A program made the translations under genes and the position numbers. From Apus apus (taxonomy: Eukaryota; Chordata; Aves; Apodiformes; Apodidae): DNA of 64,000 bases. Below the pieces are notes generated by a model. That model was not told the DNA's origin. It saw only the letters and a list, made by a program, of their open reading frames with translations, and did no database searches. Shown piece after piece: positions 14,223 through 26,384 of this stretch. Position 1 is the first letter of the stretch; the number at the start of each line of letters is the position of its first letter. The DNA lies in NCBI RefSeq assembly GCF_020740795.1, contig NC_067312.1, forward strand, positions 36,432,905-36,496,904, in the 5' to 3' direction.

Positions 14223-14427
14223 GGAAGGAAGGAAGGAAGGAAGGAAGGAAGGAAGGAAGGAAGGAAGGAAGGAAGGAAGGAAGGAAGGAAGGAAGGAAGG
14301 AAGGAAGGAAGGAAGGAAGGAAGGAAGGAAGGAAGGAAGGAAGGAAGGAAGGAAGGAAGGAAGGAAGGAAGGAAGGAAGGAAGGAAGGAAGGAAGGAAGG
14401 AAGGAAGGAAGGAAGGAAGGAAGGAAG
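14223..14427. repeat. GGAA tetranucleotide microsatellite, about 51 units
   Basis: A perfect GGAA run of about 205 bases, followed by an impure purine-rich bridge (14428-14556) to the CAGG array. The purine-only strand can form triplex-type structures. The long K/E/G/R and F/L/P/S frames across it are repeat artefacts. Confidence 0.98.
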
Positions 14428-14556
14428 AGAGGGAAAGGAGGAAAAAAGGAAGAAAAGTGAGGAAGGAAGCGAGCAAAGGGATGAAGGCAGGTGGGCAGGA
14501 AGAATGGAAGAAGGGAGACAGGGAGAGGACTAAGGGAGTAAGGGAAGGGATGAAGT

Positions 14557-14612
<56 letters not shown>
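14557..14612. repeat. CAGG tetranucleotide microsatellite, 14 units
   Basis: Fourteen perfect CAGG units directly continuous with the following GGAA run. A single A/C difference separates the two units, so one array probably arose from the other by mutation and expansion. Confidence 0.98.
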
Positions 14613-14613
<1 letters not shown>

Positions 14614-14737
14614 AGGAAGGAAGGAAGGAAGGAAGGAAGGAAGGAAGGAAGGAAGGAAGGAAGGAAGGAAGGAAGGAAGGAAGGAAGGAAGGAAGGAAGG
14701 AAGGAAGGAAGGAAGGAAGGAAGGAAGGAAGGAAGGA
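14613..14737. repeat. GGAA tetranucleotide microsatellite, about 31 units
   Basis: A perfect AAGG/GGAA run, the third part of the compound array. It is purine-only on the plus strand. Confidence 0.98.
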
Positions 14738-14750
14738 GCCTAGAAAAAAA

Positions 14751-17555
14751 GAAAAGCAAGTTAGGTTCCTGGCTTTGTGATAAGCAAGTTCTCAGCTTTG
14801 CCAGTTTGCAGACAGAAATAAAGGGGAAAGAACAACTAAAAATCAGGCTCTGCTTAAGTATTTTGTACCTTTCAAAATATTCTGTACTTTTCACACTATA
14901 TTTTCCAACAACAGGAAATCAAATGCCTCAAGGAACCCTGAAACACTCAGGGACTCAGAAAAGCAAAGCAACAAAAAATAACTTTAACTTGATACTCAAA
15001 ACAGAACGTGACATTGAAATCTGTCTGTTCTACTTTGCTGATTCATTTTTGTATTGTCTGTAGTCCATAATGTTGATTCAAAACTAATTTGTTTTGGACA
15101 GTGGAAGGGTTTTCATTACTACTAGCTATTGCTTGTATGCCATGGCCACCAGTGACACTTTGCCAAAAAAGTTACAAAAAAATTAAAAAGAAATTGCTTC
15201 TAATAAGATCACTGTGAATATTGTTTTGAAATCACCTAAAAGAAACTAGTTCAGCCTTAAACAGAAGAATGGACTTTTATAAAGAAATACTAAAAACAGT
15301 CAGAGTTATAATGAATGGAAAATATTTTGGATGGGTTATTAAAACTCATACTATAGAGCTGAAGCCAATATTTATTATAGGCCAAAATGAGACCTAATAC
15401 AGTGGCAGGGAAGAAACAGAGCAGCTTAGTCTGCATCTGCTTGCCATTATTTTCCACCACTGTCTTTGAACGATGGACCTGAAGTCTGATCCTTTCAGAC
15501 AATGCTTGTGTTTTATTAGGTTTATTTTGTTTAGCAGCAGCACTGTTTCTGGCATTATATCGTTCCCAAATACAGAGAGCCCTGACTAAGCTGAATCATC
15601 ATGAGATTGAACGGATGCTGATGGGAAAGCACAGGACTCTGCAGAGCTCATCATTTCTCAAATAACACTGCTATGAAAGTTTCTGCTCTCAGCTGGCCCA
15701 GTGCTCGTGATTCACATGGCCTCCTCACAGCTTCTCTGAGTGAGAAGCACGTTTCCCAAGACTGCTTGTGAGAACCACCACTCCATCTTGTTGGATTTAG
15801 AGGTTCTTCCCTGGCAACAGAGATGTTAGGCAGTTTCAGAGTTGGATGCTGAATTTCTCCATAAGTAGGAAGGAAATGCCCCCAAGGATTTAAATTATGG
15901 TAAGGTCACTGCTCTGGAGGATGGCCAGGTAGACACCTTCCCCGCAGCTCTTGTCTTGCCACCCTGGCTCAAGTGCAACACTCAGAGACCCACATGGAAT
16001 CAGCCTGGTGTACCAGGAAGCCCTCCTCAGCCTTCACCACCCATCACACCTGCACTGCACATGCAGCCACAGTGCCTGTCCAGCGTTATTGAACCTTCTA
16101 TGCATGTCACTAAGCTCTCAAAATCAGACCCTTGCACCCTGTCTCTCTGATCTGAACAACATGGCTGGGAAGGAGAGTCAAACCTGTGGAGTAGCTTAAT
16201 TGTATTCCAGCTTTGCATAGCCATTTCACAGCCAAAACCAGACCCTGACTATGGCAGCAGTCCTCTTCAAGAACCTGACCTTCTGGTGCTCAGCCACAGT
16301 GGAAGGGAGAACAGTGCTGGCTGTCTGCTGACCTGGCCCTTGGTGCTGTGGTCAGGTAGCTTGGCCTTGTCCACTAATGGGACAGGCTGATGCAGACTTT
16401 GTGAGGGAGGCAGGAGTTAACAGAAGGTGTCTCTCCATGCCTGTGGAGACCTTCCTGGAGCTAAGGCATTGGGATCCAGGTTGAGGTATGATGGCTGACA
16501 GGATCAGCATCGCCTGGGTGGAAGGAGCAGTCATGCCACCCTTTTTCACAAATTCAAGCTAGGGATGGCAAGGCTCCTCCTTCTTTGCCTCAGCCTCCAC
16601 TCCTTAAAGTCTGGCTTCAGTCCCAATTTTGGATCAGTTTTCTGTCCTTTAAAGAAAATGAACAGGGGCAGAGAAACTTCCTTTAAGTCAAGCTGTGAAA
16701 AAGGCAGATGAAGGTAGTGCTTAGAATGGTTATGTATATCTTTTCAGTGGGGAGGATCTGTAGTTGTCCAGCCACTCAGAGGCCAGAATAGTACTCCATC
16801 CTTCTTTCACTTTTCTCATTGAGTCGTTTCATTAAACTGTGAATCCAGAACTCATATAAAGCTTCACAGGTCTAATACTTTGCTAGAAATACGGTCATTC
16901 CTTCTAACTTCATGCATTGAATTATATTGTTGCTCCTGGAGGGAAGGGCATATTTATTACTTGTGAAAGAGAATATTTGCTCAGTTACAGTTTTCCCATG
17001 CTTCTCAGCAAACCTTCTGACTGACTTGCTACTGTTACTTAGGCCAGTCTATAAACTTCAGCCTCTTTTCTTGAAATGAAGCATGAGAACCAATATATAA
17101 TCAGTTTCAAATTTAAACTAGAGATGGCTCTCTTTACAGGGAAGACTTCTCTCACTCAAATAGAAGATTTATTTTTATTTGTATAGATTGGGTAGGAACA
17201 ATCTCTACGTTGTCACAAGTGTTACTCAAGCCTTTAATGGTGTTTCAGAACTTCTCATTAAGCAATTGAGTGACAAGTACTTCTGCTCATGAACAAATAT
17301 ATTTCACCTACCTCTACAATTTTTAAAAATTAATTTTCATTATTCCAGCATCATTAAAAGCATTAAAAGCTCAAGTGAGATTTTTTTCTGCAACTGGTTA
17401 TATTTATTTGAATTCTAAGAATCAAAAGACACAACAAAATTTGTTGTTGAATCCTTTTATTTAACAGGTTTTAAAACACTGAAAATAGCTAGCACTAATG
17501 AGATCCAGTGTTGCTACCATTGATAGAGCTTTTCAGACCTGACTGAGAGGCAGAA
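14751..17555. other. Intergenic, nothing recognised
   Basis: Unique sequence. The 15900-16560 part is relatively GC-rich and lacks repeats I know. No gene was supported. Confidence 0.4.
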
Positions 17556-17771
17556 CTATTTAAAACGGTATTTGTTGCCCAGGCCAGAAGGCACTATGGG
17601 CCAAGTTGCATGCTCAAAACCTGTTAGTATATCCTCTATATATTTAGTAGCATCTCTAAAGTTATCATAATACTTCAGCATACATGGACCCCATCTATCT
17701 AACCAGGGGTATTTTTGAAAAGAGATATCTCTGGCAATATTAATGACATTCTCTGCCAAAGATGCTGCCAA
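17556..17771 (-). pseudogene. Orphan protein-like frame, unrecognised
   Basis: The minus strand holds a 71-codon frame whose composition looks protein-like (NVINIARDISFQKYPWLDRW, then a KYYDNFRDATKYIEDIL stretch, then a WPIVPSG ending). It is open upstream for only about 8 more codons before a TAG. I do not recognise the family. It sits next to the solo LTR but on the opposite strand, so it is not simply the LTR's own internal region. It could be an old retroelement coding scrap, a decayed exon, or chance. No start codon context or splice sites support a working gene. Confidence 0.2.
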
Positions 17772-17885
17772 GTAGAAATGATTCAGAATCAGCTTCTACA
17801 GGGATCTCTCTGTAGGGCCCAAGCTGCAGTGAGAACACAACACTCCATAAGATACGTGCTTTGTTTTTAGGTCGGAGTTTCCCTG

Positions 17886-18379
17886 TGTGCTGGTTTTGGC
17901 TGAGATAGAATTCACTTTTTTCATAGCCAGCATGGGGCTCTGCTTTTTTTTTTTTTTTTTTTTTAATGGAAAATAGTGTTGATAATGCGGGAAAGTTTTC
18001 ATTATTGCTGAGCAGTGCTTGCACAGTGTGAAGGCCTTTTTTGCTTCTCACCCCACCAGTGAGCAACCTGGAGGTGCAGAAGAGGTTGGGAGGGGACATG
18101 GCTTGGGCAGCTGACCCCAGCTGACCAAAAGGATGGTCCATGTCTTAAAACATCATGTTCTGCATATAAAGCTAAGAAAGAAGTTTTTAAATTTCTTGCT
18201 TTGCTTTGCTTTGCTTTGCTTGTGTGCACACAGCTTTTGTTTTACCTATTGAACTGTCTTTATTTCAACCCACAAGTTTTCTCACTTTTACCCTTATGAT
18301 AATCTCCCTCATCCCACCTGGGGGGAGTGAGCAAGCAGCTGGGTGGTGATGAGCTGCCAGCTGGGGTTGAGCCATGACA
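17886..18379 (+). mobile_element. Solo LTR of an avian endogenous retrovirus
   Basis: The 494-base unit opens with TGTGCTGGTTTTGGCTGAGA and closes with GTTGAGCCATGACA (TG..CA ends). It matches an LTR type widespread in songbirds and other Neoaves: the GCTGAGCAGTGCTTGCACAG block, the GTTGGGAGGGGACA block, a TATAAA promoter box at 18165-18170, a CCTATTGAACTGTC block where the poly(A) signal is expected (degenerate here), and the 3' TCACTTTTACCC.. and GGGGGGAGTGAGC blocks. The plus strand is the retroviral sense. A run of 21 T (17944-17964) and five TTGCT units (18196-18220) are internal expansions. No retroviral genes flank it, so it is a solo LTR left by recombination. No clear target-site duplication is seen. 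The exact family name is uncertain. Confidence 0.9.
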
Positions 18380-19638
18380 CCACCCTAACAGGGAAGCAAA
18401 ATGCTGTGCACAGACTCGGTGTGGCAGGAAAGGGCAGGAAGTCTTTGCTTGTGCTGCACTTCAAGTGATCTCTGTCTACCATTCTAGAAGGCTCCGAAAA
18501 GATCACTGATACGCTAACACGCAAGGCACATGGAAGTGTCCCGAAGAGTCATCCCCATTTTCTTCAATTAAAGCCATGAAGAATGTTTGTAGATCTGTAA
18601 ATCATGGTGAAATGGCCTTTGCTTTCCACAACACTTAATAGAATTACCTTGCTTGGCTTACATAAACTGGGCCAGGCACTGCACAGTACTTTTGGAAATG
18701 AGTTGGAGTTAAGTTTCACATTGGCAGCATCAAAGCTAAAGTGTTATTTCAAAAGTTATTTCAAGATACTGCTCTGTGTGTGATGTGCCACAGCCTCTTC
18801 TATTTCTAGCCACTATATATCTGCAATAAACTGCAAAAAATCTCACCCAATTTTGAACTGTCATCTATAAAACAATGTTTTCCCCCATTATAATTGCTAT
18901 GTGAAGCTATTTAAATAAGTTACATGTATCTACAAAGAATTTTTAATTGTAACCTATTTGCAAGTGGTTTGTTTCACATATTTAAAGTTCTTTCTTGAGA
19001 TTGGACTGTCAGGCCATGCAACACACACTCCAGTCTGAGCAAAATAGCTCTTGGTATCACACAGCACATTCACACACCTTTTATACCCCCTGACCCACCT
19101 GTCCAGTCAGTGTCACTGTCCAGAGCCAATGAGCGTCCATGAGCCCCACATTAGGGCGGTGACTACCAGGGGCACAGGATGGCTTGTCACCCACCCTTTC
19201 TGTCCCGGACCACATCTGTTGTTTTGGGTTCAATTGTCCTTGAGAAGCAAGTCTGGTTTAGTTCGTTAGCTGGGGATAATCAGGAGAGGCCTTCGCTGGC
19301 TTAAAAGACATTTTGTTTAGACTTATGTGGGGAAGAAAAGAACAGTTTCCCACAGTTACATGTCTGAATTCAACAGAGTGGGCTGTGTCGTTGGTGTGTC
19401 CAGCCATTTGTCTCATACATCAGGCCTGGAAAGGTGGTTCTGCAGCAGCATGTGCCCAGCCAAGATGTGTTCACATAGAGGACTAAAGGGATACCCCTGA
19501 AAACGTTTGCACTTTCTTAACCTTGTTCATGAGCAGAGATGTAGCATTGCTCAATTGATTTTCACATTGGCTCCTGCTGTTTGCAAGACTATGTTGAACA
19601 GTGCAGCCTGTGTTATACCGCAGGGCTATATCTGCATC
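18380..19638. other. Intergenic, nothing recognised
   Basis: Unique sequence with a GC-richer part near 19080-19460. No gene or known repeat was identified. An old unclassified element is possible around 19080-19460 but not supported. Confidence 0.4.
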
Positions 19639-19668
19639 CATATATATACATATATATATGTGTGTGTT
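19639..19668. repeat. TA/TG dinucleotide stretch
   Basis: TATATATACATATATATATG followed by TGTGTGTTTG, leading into the TATCTG array and forming a compound microsatellite. Confidence 0.85.
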
Positions 19669-19670
19669 TG

Positions 19671-19729
19671 TATCTGTATCTGTATCTGTATCTGTATCTG
19701 TATCTGTATCTGTATCTGTATCTGTATCT
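19671..19729. repeat. TATCTG hexanucleotide microsatellite, about 10 units
   Basis: Perfect head-to-tail TATCTG units ending in TATCTTATCTAC, directly before the CR1 copy at 19735. Because the unit is six bases, the open frames across it read as dipeptide repeats (CI, LY or SV) that are not proteins. Confidence 0.97.
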
Positions 19730-19734
19730 TATCT

Positions 19735-20217
19735 ACCCACCTGGGGACCCCAATACAAGAAGGACATGGAGCTTCTGGAGCAAGTCCAGAGGAGGGCCAC
19801 AAAGGTGATCAGAGGGCTGGAGCACCTCTCCTATGAAAACAGGCTGAGAGAGATGGGGCTGTTCAGTCTGGAGAAGAGAAACGAAAGCTCCAGGGAAGCC
19901 TATAGTGGCCTTCCAGTACCTGAGAGGGCGACAAAAAAGCTGAGGAGAGACTGTTTACAAGGGCATGTAATGAGAGAACAAGGGGTAATGGTTGGACATT
20001 AGGAAGAAATTGTTTAGTCTGAGGGTGGTGAGACACTGGAACAGGTTGCCCAGGGAAGCTGTGGATCCCTGTCCCTGTAAGCGTTCAAGGCCGGGTTGGA
20101 TGGGGCTTTGAGGAAGCTGGTCTAGTGGGAGGTGTCCCTCCCCATGCAGGAGGGTTAGAACTAGATGATCTTTAAGGTCCCTTCTAAGCCAAACCAGTCT
20201 ATGATTCTATGATTCTA
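19735..20217 (+). mobile_element. CR1 LINE 3' end with canonical tail
   Basis: A nearly full CR1 3' region. It begins with ACATGGAGCTTCTGGAGCAA and GTCCAGAGGAGGGCCAC, runs through the AGGCTGAGAGAGATGGGGCT, AGACACTGGAACAGGTTGCC and AACTAGATGATCTTTAAGGT blocks, and ends CTATGATTCTATGATTCTAC. The well-kept tail marks a relatively young copy. Its 5' truncation point sits immediately after the TATCTG hexamer array. Confidence 0.97.
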
Positions 20218-20219
20218 CA

Positions 20220-23200
20220 ACATGCCACTGCAGTAGCATGAGCTTTGCAGCTGTGATGCAGCAGTGCTTGAGGTTGTTGCTCTTCCTTGCGCTTTCGCTG
20301 CCTGAGCAGCACCCTCCCATTGGTGCATTTGTAGATAACTTCAGTCTCAGCAGTATGAGCTAGGTCAGGGAAGGACTGGCTTGAAATAAAACCTTACCAA
20401 AATATTTAATTACTTCAATTCCAGGACAGGTGCCCCATTGCACCAGTAGAGCTGTCAGAGTAGTCACTAGGAGGGAGGAAATCTTTATGTTAGTATCACC
20501 CCTCTCTATCACATCACAGCCACAGACACTCTCAATGCTATGCACAACTCCCTGGTCAGGTATGATTTTGTTAATACATTTTTTTTCAGCTACCCAGGTC
20601 CTAGCAAAGTACAGGCAATCTCCAGCTTCTCCTTGCAAGTGACTGCATTTGAAAGTGATTGTGCACTTTACATTCAAAGTGTCAAACAATTGCTCTCCTA
20701 CACTAGGAAGCATGCAGGTATCCTGTAATGTGGAGGGCATCAGTGTGTGGTCAGCTCCAGAGCTAATCTATAATGACTGGAGAGTTTCACTGCTTGCAGA
20801 TGGCTGGGAAGAAAACCAAATAAAAAAGGTCAAAGCTGGAAGAAATTCTGTCTTGGAATCAATTCAGCTGCTTTATAGAAATCAACCAAATGTGTACCTG
20901 ACCTATGTTTGCCCTTTGAAAGACCACTCTTACTATCAAGCATCTGATGATAATGAAGTAGTCAAAGACTGTGAAGCACATTTATTTAGTCTCTTTCAGC
21001 TTTTATTCCTCTACAGCAAGACTAATGTTAGAAGTAGCTCACAGCAATAGTTGATGGATTATCTGACAAATTCTTCAAGAGATTTGGAAGATGTCTATTA
21101 GTCCAAAGCCAGTGTACACTAGAACTAGACAAACATTCTCATACGCTTCTTCCCTTCTAGAAGAAAATATATTTGTTATGGAGGTGAGCCAAGAAGTATC
21201 CTGAGCAGTGCCAGCTATTTTCCAGAATAAGAAACTGCTGAGAAGAAAGCTTCTTTCTGCTACTAAATATCTGAGGCTGAAAGGGAACATGGGTAAATTT
21301 AACTGGAATGTAAGAAAAATCCAGCAGATGTGGAGGAGAAACATCTGAGCCAGAATGGCTCAATGGGTACTTTATGACATGTAGGGCTAGAGTGCCTGAT
21401 TCTTTAAGCAAAGTATGGTTAAAAGTGCAAAAACAGAAATAAATTGCAACTACTGATTGTCACATAATAGCTAGCACTCAGGGAGAGGAGAGAGGAAGAG
21501 ATGCTGGGAAGACAGAGTTGCTCCTGATCTCAGTTGGCACAAGGAGAACGTACATTATCCATTTGCTAGATTCTAACACACATGAGAACTGTTTTTCTGA
21601 AACTGTTAGGGAGTCACACAATAAATCATTCACAGCTCTAAGTGGCTTCCCCCTTGATGGTGTTTCTGCAAAAGTTAGGTTCTCAGTAAAAGTCCTTTTG
21701 TTTCCTCCCAAAGACAGCCTGCTTGTTTTACCACCATTTGGGCTCCCAAGCATGCCTCACAATCTGTTTTGGTCACCTCAGCTTGCTCTCTCCTGAAGTC
21801 TGGATATATTACTGCAGCCCACTGGGCTGCTGTCAAACCAGATGTCTGGAAGTGCTACCACTGCGCCCGTTTTCCAGAGTGCATGTGTCTTTCACCCTAG
21901 TAGTCACCCTTTCCTGAGCATTCCTCCTCCCAGCTTCCAGCATTACAGGCCCAGTGTGCCAGCTTCATCCATGTCCTTAAGGTACACAGTCACCTGGTGA
22001 CCCAGCCTGATGGCTAAGGTGCTGTCACACATTGCCTGCATAAGGCTGCTCAGTAAAATGCTCTACCTTTTTATTAATCCTACCTGGATTAGAAGTTGCA
22101 TTTTAAGTTTAATAGCTCATTCATTCTCTTTGAAAAGGAAATGCTTTGTGTACTTTTTTTTTTTTTTTTTTTTTTTGTCACAAAGCCCATTATTGTGAGG
22201 ACATCCAGTGGACCCTCTGTAAATTAAGAAGTGAAGTTAGAGATGATTATGGGTGTTTCAACTTTGGGTCTCCCCAGAAGGTTAGTCCTGGCTCTTTGTG
22301 GTGAAGACTAGCATTCATCCTCTTAATAATTAATAAACAATAATTCATGACAACAGAAAGATAATTACAAGACAAAGTAATTAGATTGTGTAGGTAAAAA
22401 TTATCTAAATCAAATAAAAGCACTGTCATGCATGCAAGAAGAGTAAGTACAATTCAGCCATAAATAACTTTCTAGTTGTACCCTTCAGGGATGACTAGTT
22501 ACAGGGTAAGATATCAGCTCTCTGTGTAAAGCAGTCACAGACCTGAGTGAGAATCAGTTAATGGGGACTAGATTTTTAAGCACAGAAGCATGGCCTTGCA
22601 AGACTTCTGGAAACATCTAGGCAAATACATGAAGACGTTATTTGCTTGGACAGTAGGAAAATATGTTCTTAGGCACCCTCGTCAAGCACAGAATAGTTTT
22701 TTTTAAGTCCTACACTAGTGTGCTATTCTGATATCCTCAGACATCTTGAGAAAACCCCTGTCCTGTGCAACATGAGTTCTAGAGTTAAATCTTGTCTCAC
22801 TTCACTCCTGCCATGATTTAAAGGTCCTTAGATAAGACATCAGTTGTAAAATACCTTGAAGCAGCATGAACTCTTGGGAACAGGGCTAGGCTGGTACTCA
22901 GAAAGCCGTTGTAGTACTCTTGATGCTCTGCCATCAGCCTGGCAGGGGGTCTGGAACAAAACATCTTCAGTTGTCTGTGCCTACTCTTCTCTAGTGGTAG
23001 TTGCAGACTGAAAGCACTGCACGAAACCAGAAAGGTACTTTTCCAAAAAAATCTTTCGGGTTTCCAAATGCTGCATTTCTTCAACAGTTTAGAAGAATAA
23101 GATAAGTCTTTTGAATAAAAAATGTTGACAGCTAATGGCACCTGCAACAACTAATGATGCCAGAATTTGCAATAAAAATATAGCTCCGAAGTGGGAACTT

Positions 23201-26175
23201 CCAGCAAACAGGAACAGCAAAGAGAGCATAGGTTTTCTCTCCACACAGGACATGAAGAAAATATGAACAATAATTTTTATTTTAATTAAAAAAAAAAAAA
23301 GGGATGAAAAAAAAACAGATCTAACTCTTAGCGATGAGAACTTTTGCTTAAGGTGGCTGTTATTAGCACTTCTCTGCACCCAGACAGAATGGCAGCGGTC
23401 AGTCTTGCATGAAGGAGTCTTAGGGTTCCTGCAATGTGTTGGGAAGACAAAAGCCTTGCTTTTACATAGTCTAAGTAGAGATATTTCCCTTGAGGACTCA
23501 TTGCAGTTACTGATTGAATTAACAGTTTGCTGGAATGTGTAACCTATGTCCTGAAGTGTTCTGGGCAACTTGCAGATCTTTGGATCTTTTTGGCTCAAGG
23601 AACCTGGGCTGAGCTTTCTCCCCTAGCATTTCTTTTGAATACAGATAGGATAAATAGCTTTTTAAAAAATTTATTTATTTAAAGAAAAAAAAAATTAATC
23701 TTAAACAGATACACTGGAAGGAATTTTTTTAAGGCACGAGAGGGTCTCACATGTATTTTCCTTATTCACATTGACTCACCTTGTCTCCATCTTCTGAAGA
23801 CAGAACAGTGATACTGCAACTAAGGCAACCTGTTTTCCTTTCAGTGTCTGTTTCTCTTGTCTTGGAGCCCTTCCTCTCCTTGGTCTCATCAGTGCTGGCT
23901 CAAGGGGGGCACAAGAAGAGCAGAATAAAAAGAACCTGAGAAAAAGTCAACAGATTTCCCTAGAGAGCAGTTGAAATGGAAGGAAAATTCCTCTGACTCA
24001 CGGTAAGGTACTCTGAGCAAAATTAGGTAGGAAGGAAACAGTACAAAAAAAGCAGCTGCAGCAAAGGGAAGAGCAAACGTACACTCAGCACTCTTCTGTT
24101 TCCTACCAGAGAGAAAGACCAGGCAGCTATTTCCTCTTCCTTCCCCTGTCTCTACCACTGCCTCTTTAATTTATATCATGTTCCTCCAGGTAATGTTTAG
24201 TGTCCTGCTTCAGTCTTTCTAAACTGCCTGACAAGAGCCTTTGGACCACTAATGTTAGAACTTGGATGGTTTTGAATCCTCCTGATGGTTAAGGGTTAAC
24301 AAAAAGTACTTTGGAAAAGTACAAGAAAACTGAACAAACCAAGCAAGATTGTTTCATATGGAAAAAATATTAGGCCTCAGAAATGGAAATATTTTGTGGA
24401 CATGCCTCATTTTTTAAAAAGTTTCCTGTTGAAGCCTTTCCCAGTTGAAGACAGATTTTTGGGTAGAAGCTTGTGGAATAACTTGAAAAGGAGAGTATGA
24501 TTCTGTAAAGCCCTGTCTGTGGTTAGCACGTCAAGTACATGCCTAAATATTCAAACATGTCCTTAGCCCTCTAGCTTTCTCTCTTCCATTTCTTCCAGAA
24601 AAGTTTAGTTATGAAACTGGTTGACATTTTTGAAGAAAGGGAATGGGACTTCTTTTACCAGTGCTTGATCTGTTTCAGCATCAAGGACACTGGAAATACA
24701 AATTCTCATCTGCACATGCAAATTGTCCACCAGATAGGCAAGTCAGTATTGATCGCTGTGAGCAAAAGAAGGAGGCCCTGTTCAGGGAGTACTGGTCTGA
24801 GCAGAAAAAAGTGCAGGCATTGTAAGTCCACTAGCTTAGCCTAAAGACAACTTGGAGAAAAACATCCTTACTCCACAATCTCCTGTCCATTCTGACTTGT
24901 TGCTCTTCAAGCAGAGTACAGTTATCACACTGACTCCAGACTAAACTCTGGATTGCCTCCTTTCATTTGCCTGGCTACCTGCAGCGCCATCTGGTTGCTT
25001 AGCTGAAGCTGCGCTACTCTATGGTAGCCTCTGCATCTAGCCTTGTCCCACAGTCCTGTGTAAGAGATGCTGATGGCAGCTACGGAGGTTTTGCAAAGGG
25101 GCACTGCATCCAGCCACGCTAAGAACACATCAATGGTGTTTGACTGTAGACACCATCAGTTCCTGTACAGTTCTAAGCACATATGCTGTATGGCCTCTTT
25201 TGGAGACAGTCCATGCTACATCTTCCCATATTCACACAACTGAAGCTTAGAAAATTGCTGTAGCAAACATCTTATGTCATTGTACCTAGAGGTAAATGCC
25301 TATGGTCAGCTCTCTTTGCTGTCAGTCCTCAGAGAGGCAGATCTGCTTAGGCGACACGAGGGAACTGAACCATATTTTGAGATGACAGGTGCTGTAAACA
25401 TCAAATAATCTGGGATCACAATGGTGTATGCTGCAAGGCTGTCACTTATGGACTCTGGGTGTTTTAACCTCTGCCTTTCCTGGCCACACATTAACCTTTG
25501 CCCACCAAAGCCAGCTTTTTCCAAAAGGAACCACTTCCTTTGTACAACAGCTGAGTGGTCTGGCAGGGCTTTCTACCAAAGGGGTTGGGAAAAACAAAAC
25601 TGATGAAGACACAAAACTATTCCACTTGAGAGACAAGGCTAGATACAAGGAGTTTGTAAGCATACACCATTTCTGGTGGTATGTTACTAGGTGATCCCTG
25701 TAAAGGCACTGGTTTTATAACTAGAAATTTATTTACACGGATCTGAAGTCTAGGCCTGGAAATCCTTTGGGAGATATAGTTGTTAAGGAATGCTGCACTC
25801 AACTACAAAACTTAACCTGAAGGTGTTTTTTGAGTGACTAGTTGCAAGCCCTGTGATTGCAATCTTCCGGCAGATTTAGATGCCTCCTTAGGTGTGGGCC
25901 AGACATAGAGTAGCACTGCTTTCCAGCTACAACAGCTCAAGTCAATATATCGTGTAGGACTGTAACAGTTTGGAAACATCTGTTCTGTAAGAACAGCAGT
26001 CTGGAAGAAATATTGTATCTCTGATTCCTCCCACTAACTGATGTCTTCATGACTTGCACACATATTCTTTTTAAATAGCAACAACCTGAATTCTCCCTTA
26101 TTTTGATGACCAAGCATGTTATAACACTCAGAAACAATGAAAAATACACTAAATAGCTACACAAGCAGAAGAAGA
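20220..26175. other. Intergenic, nothing recognised
   Basis: About 6 kb without a recognised gene, CR1 or LTR. There is a poly(T) run of about 23 at 22154-22176 and A-runs at 23287-23299. The longest open frame (minus strand 23089-23598, 169 codons) has biased composition and no known domain, and its length is within chance expectation. Confidence 0.45.
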
Positions 26176-26231
26176 CCAGACTGAAATTTTGCAGTGAAGG
26201 TAACCAGATTGAAATTTTGCAGTGAAGGTAA
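26176..26231. repeat. 28-bp tandem duplication, two copies
   Basis: The unit begins CCAGACTGAAATTTTGCAGT and ends GAAGGTAA. The second copy starts at 26204 and differs at one base (C to T at the sixth position). It is a recent local duplication. Confidence 0.95.
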
Positions 26232-26384
26232 CATGGGAGCTCTTTAAAGCCCCAACTACAGTCACTCACACTCACTGCCAAAAAGCTACAGGTGTATAGC
26301 GTACCAACAGCTGGGTAAAAGTCAGTGGATGGGGGGGGAAGTGAGTGCCAAGCTGGGTGTCCATAATGCATTTACTGAAGTACA

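Noticed and set aside
14069..14894. Long K/E/G/R and F/L/P/S repeat proteins on both strands
   Set aside because: They are direct translations of the GGAA/CAGG microsatellites, not genes.
925..18379. The two LTR copies as ends of one provirus
   Set aside because: They lie 17 kb apart with no retroviral genes recognised between them, one copy is truncated, and they differ in internal repeats. They are separate insertions.
19507..20002. CI, LY and SV dipeptide-repeat frames
   Set aside because: They are translations of the TATCTG hexamer running on into noncoding CR1 3' sequence.
20360..21050. Two overlapping frames of 126 and 133 codons on opposite strands
   Set aside because: Neither resembles a known protein, and lengths fit chance. 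No splice or start context is convincing.
23089..23598. 169-codon open frame on the minus strand with a hydrophobic end
   Set aside because: The hydrophobic F/L/I/S-rich part reflects AT-rich DNA and a T-run. No homologous family or exon structure is recognised.
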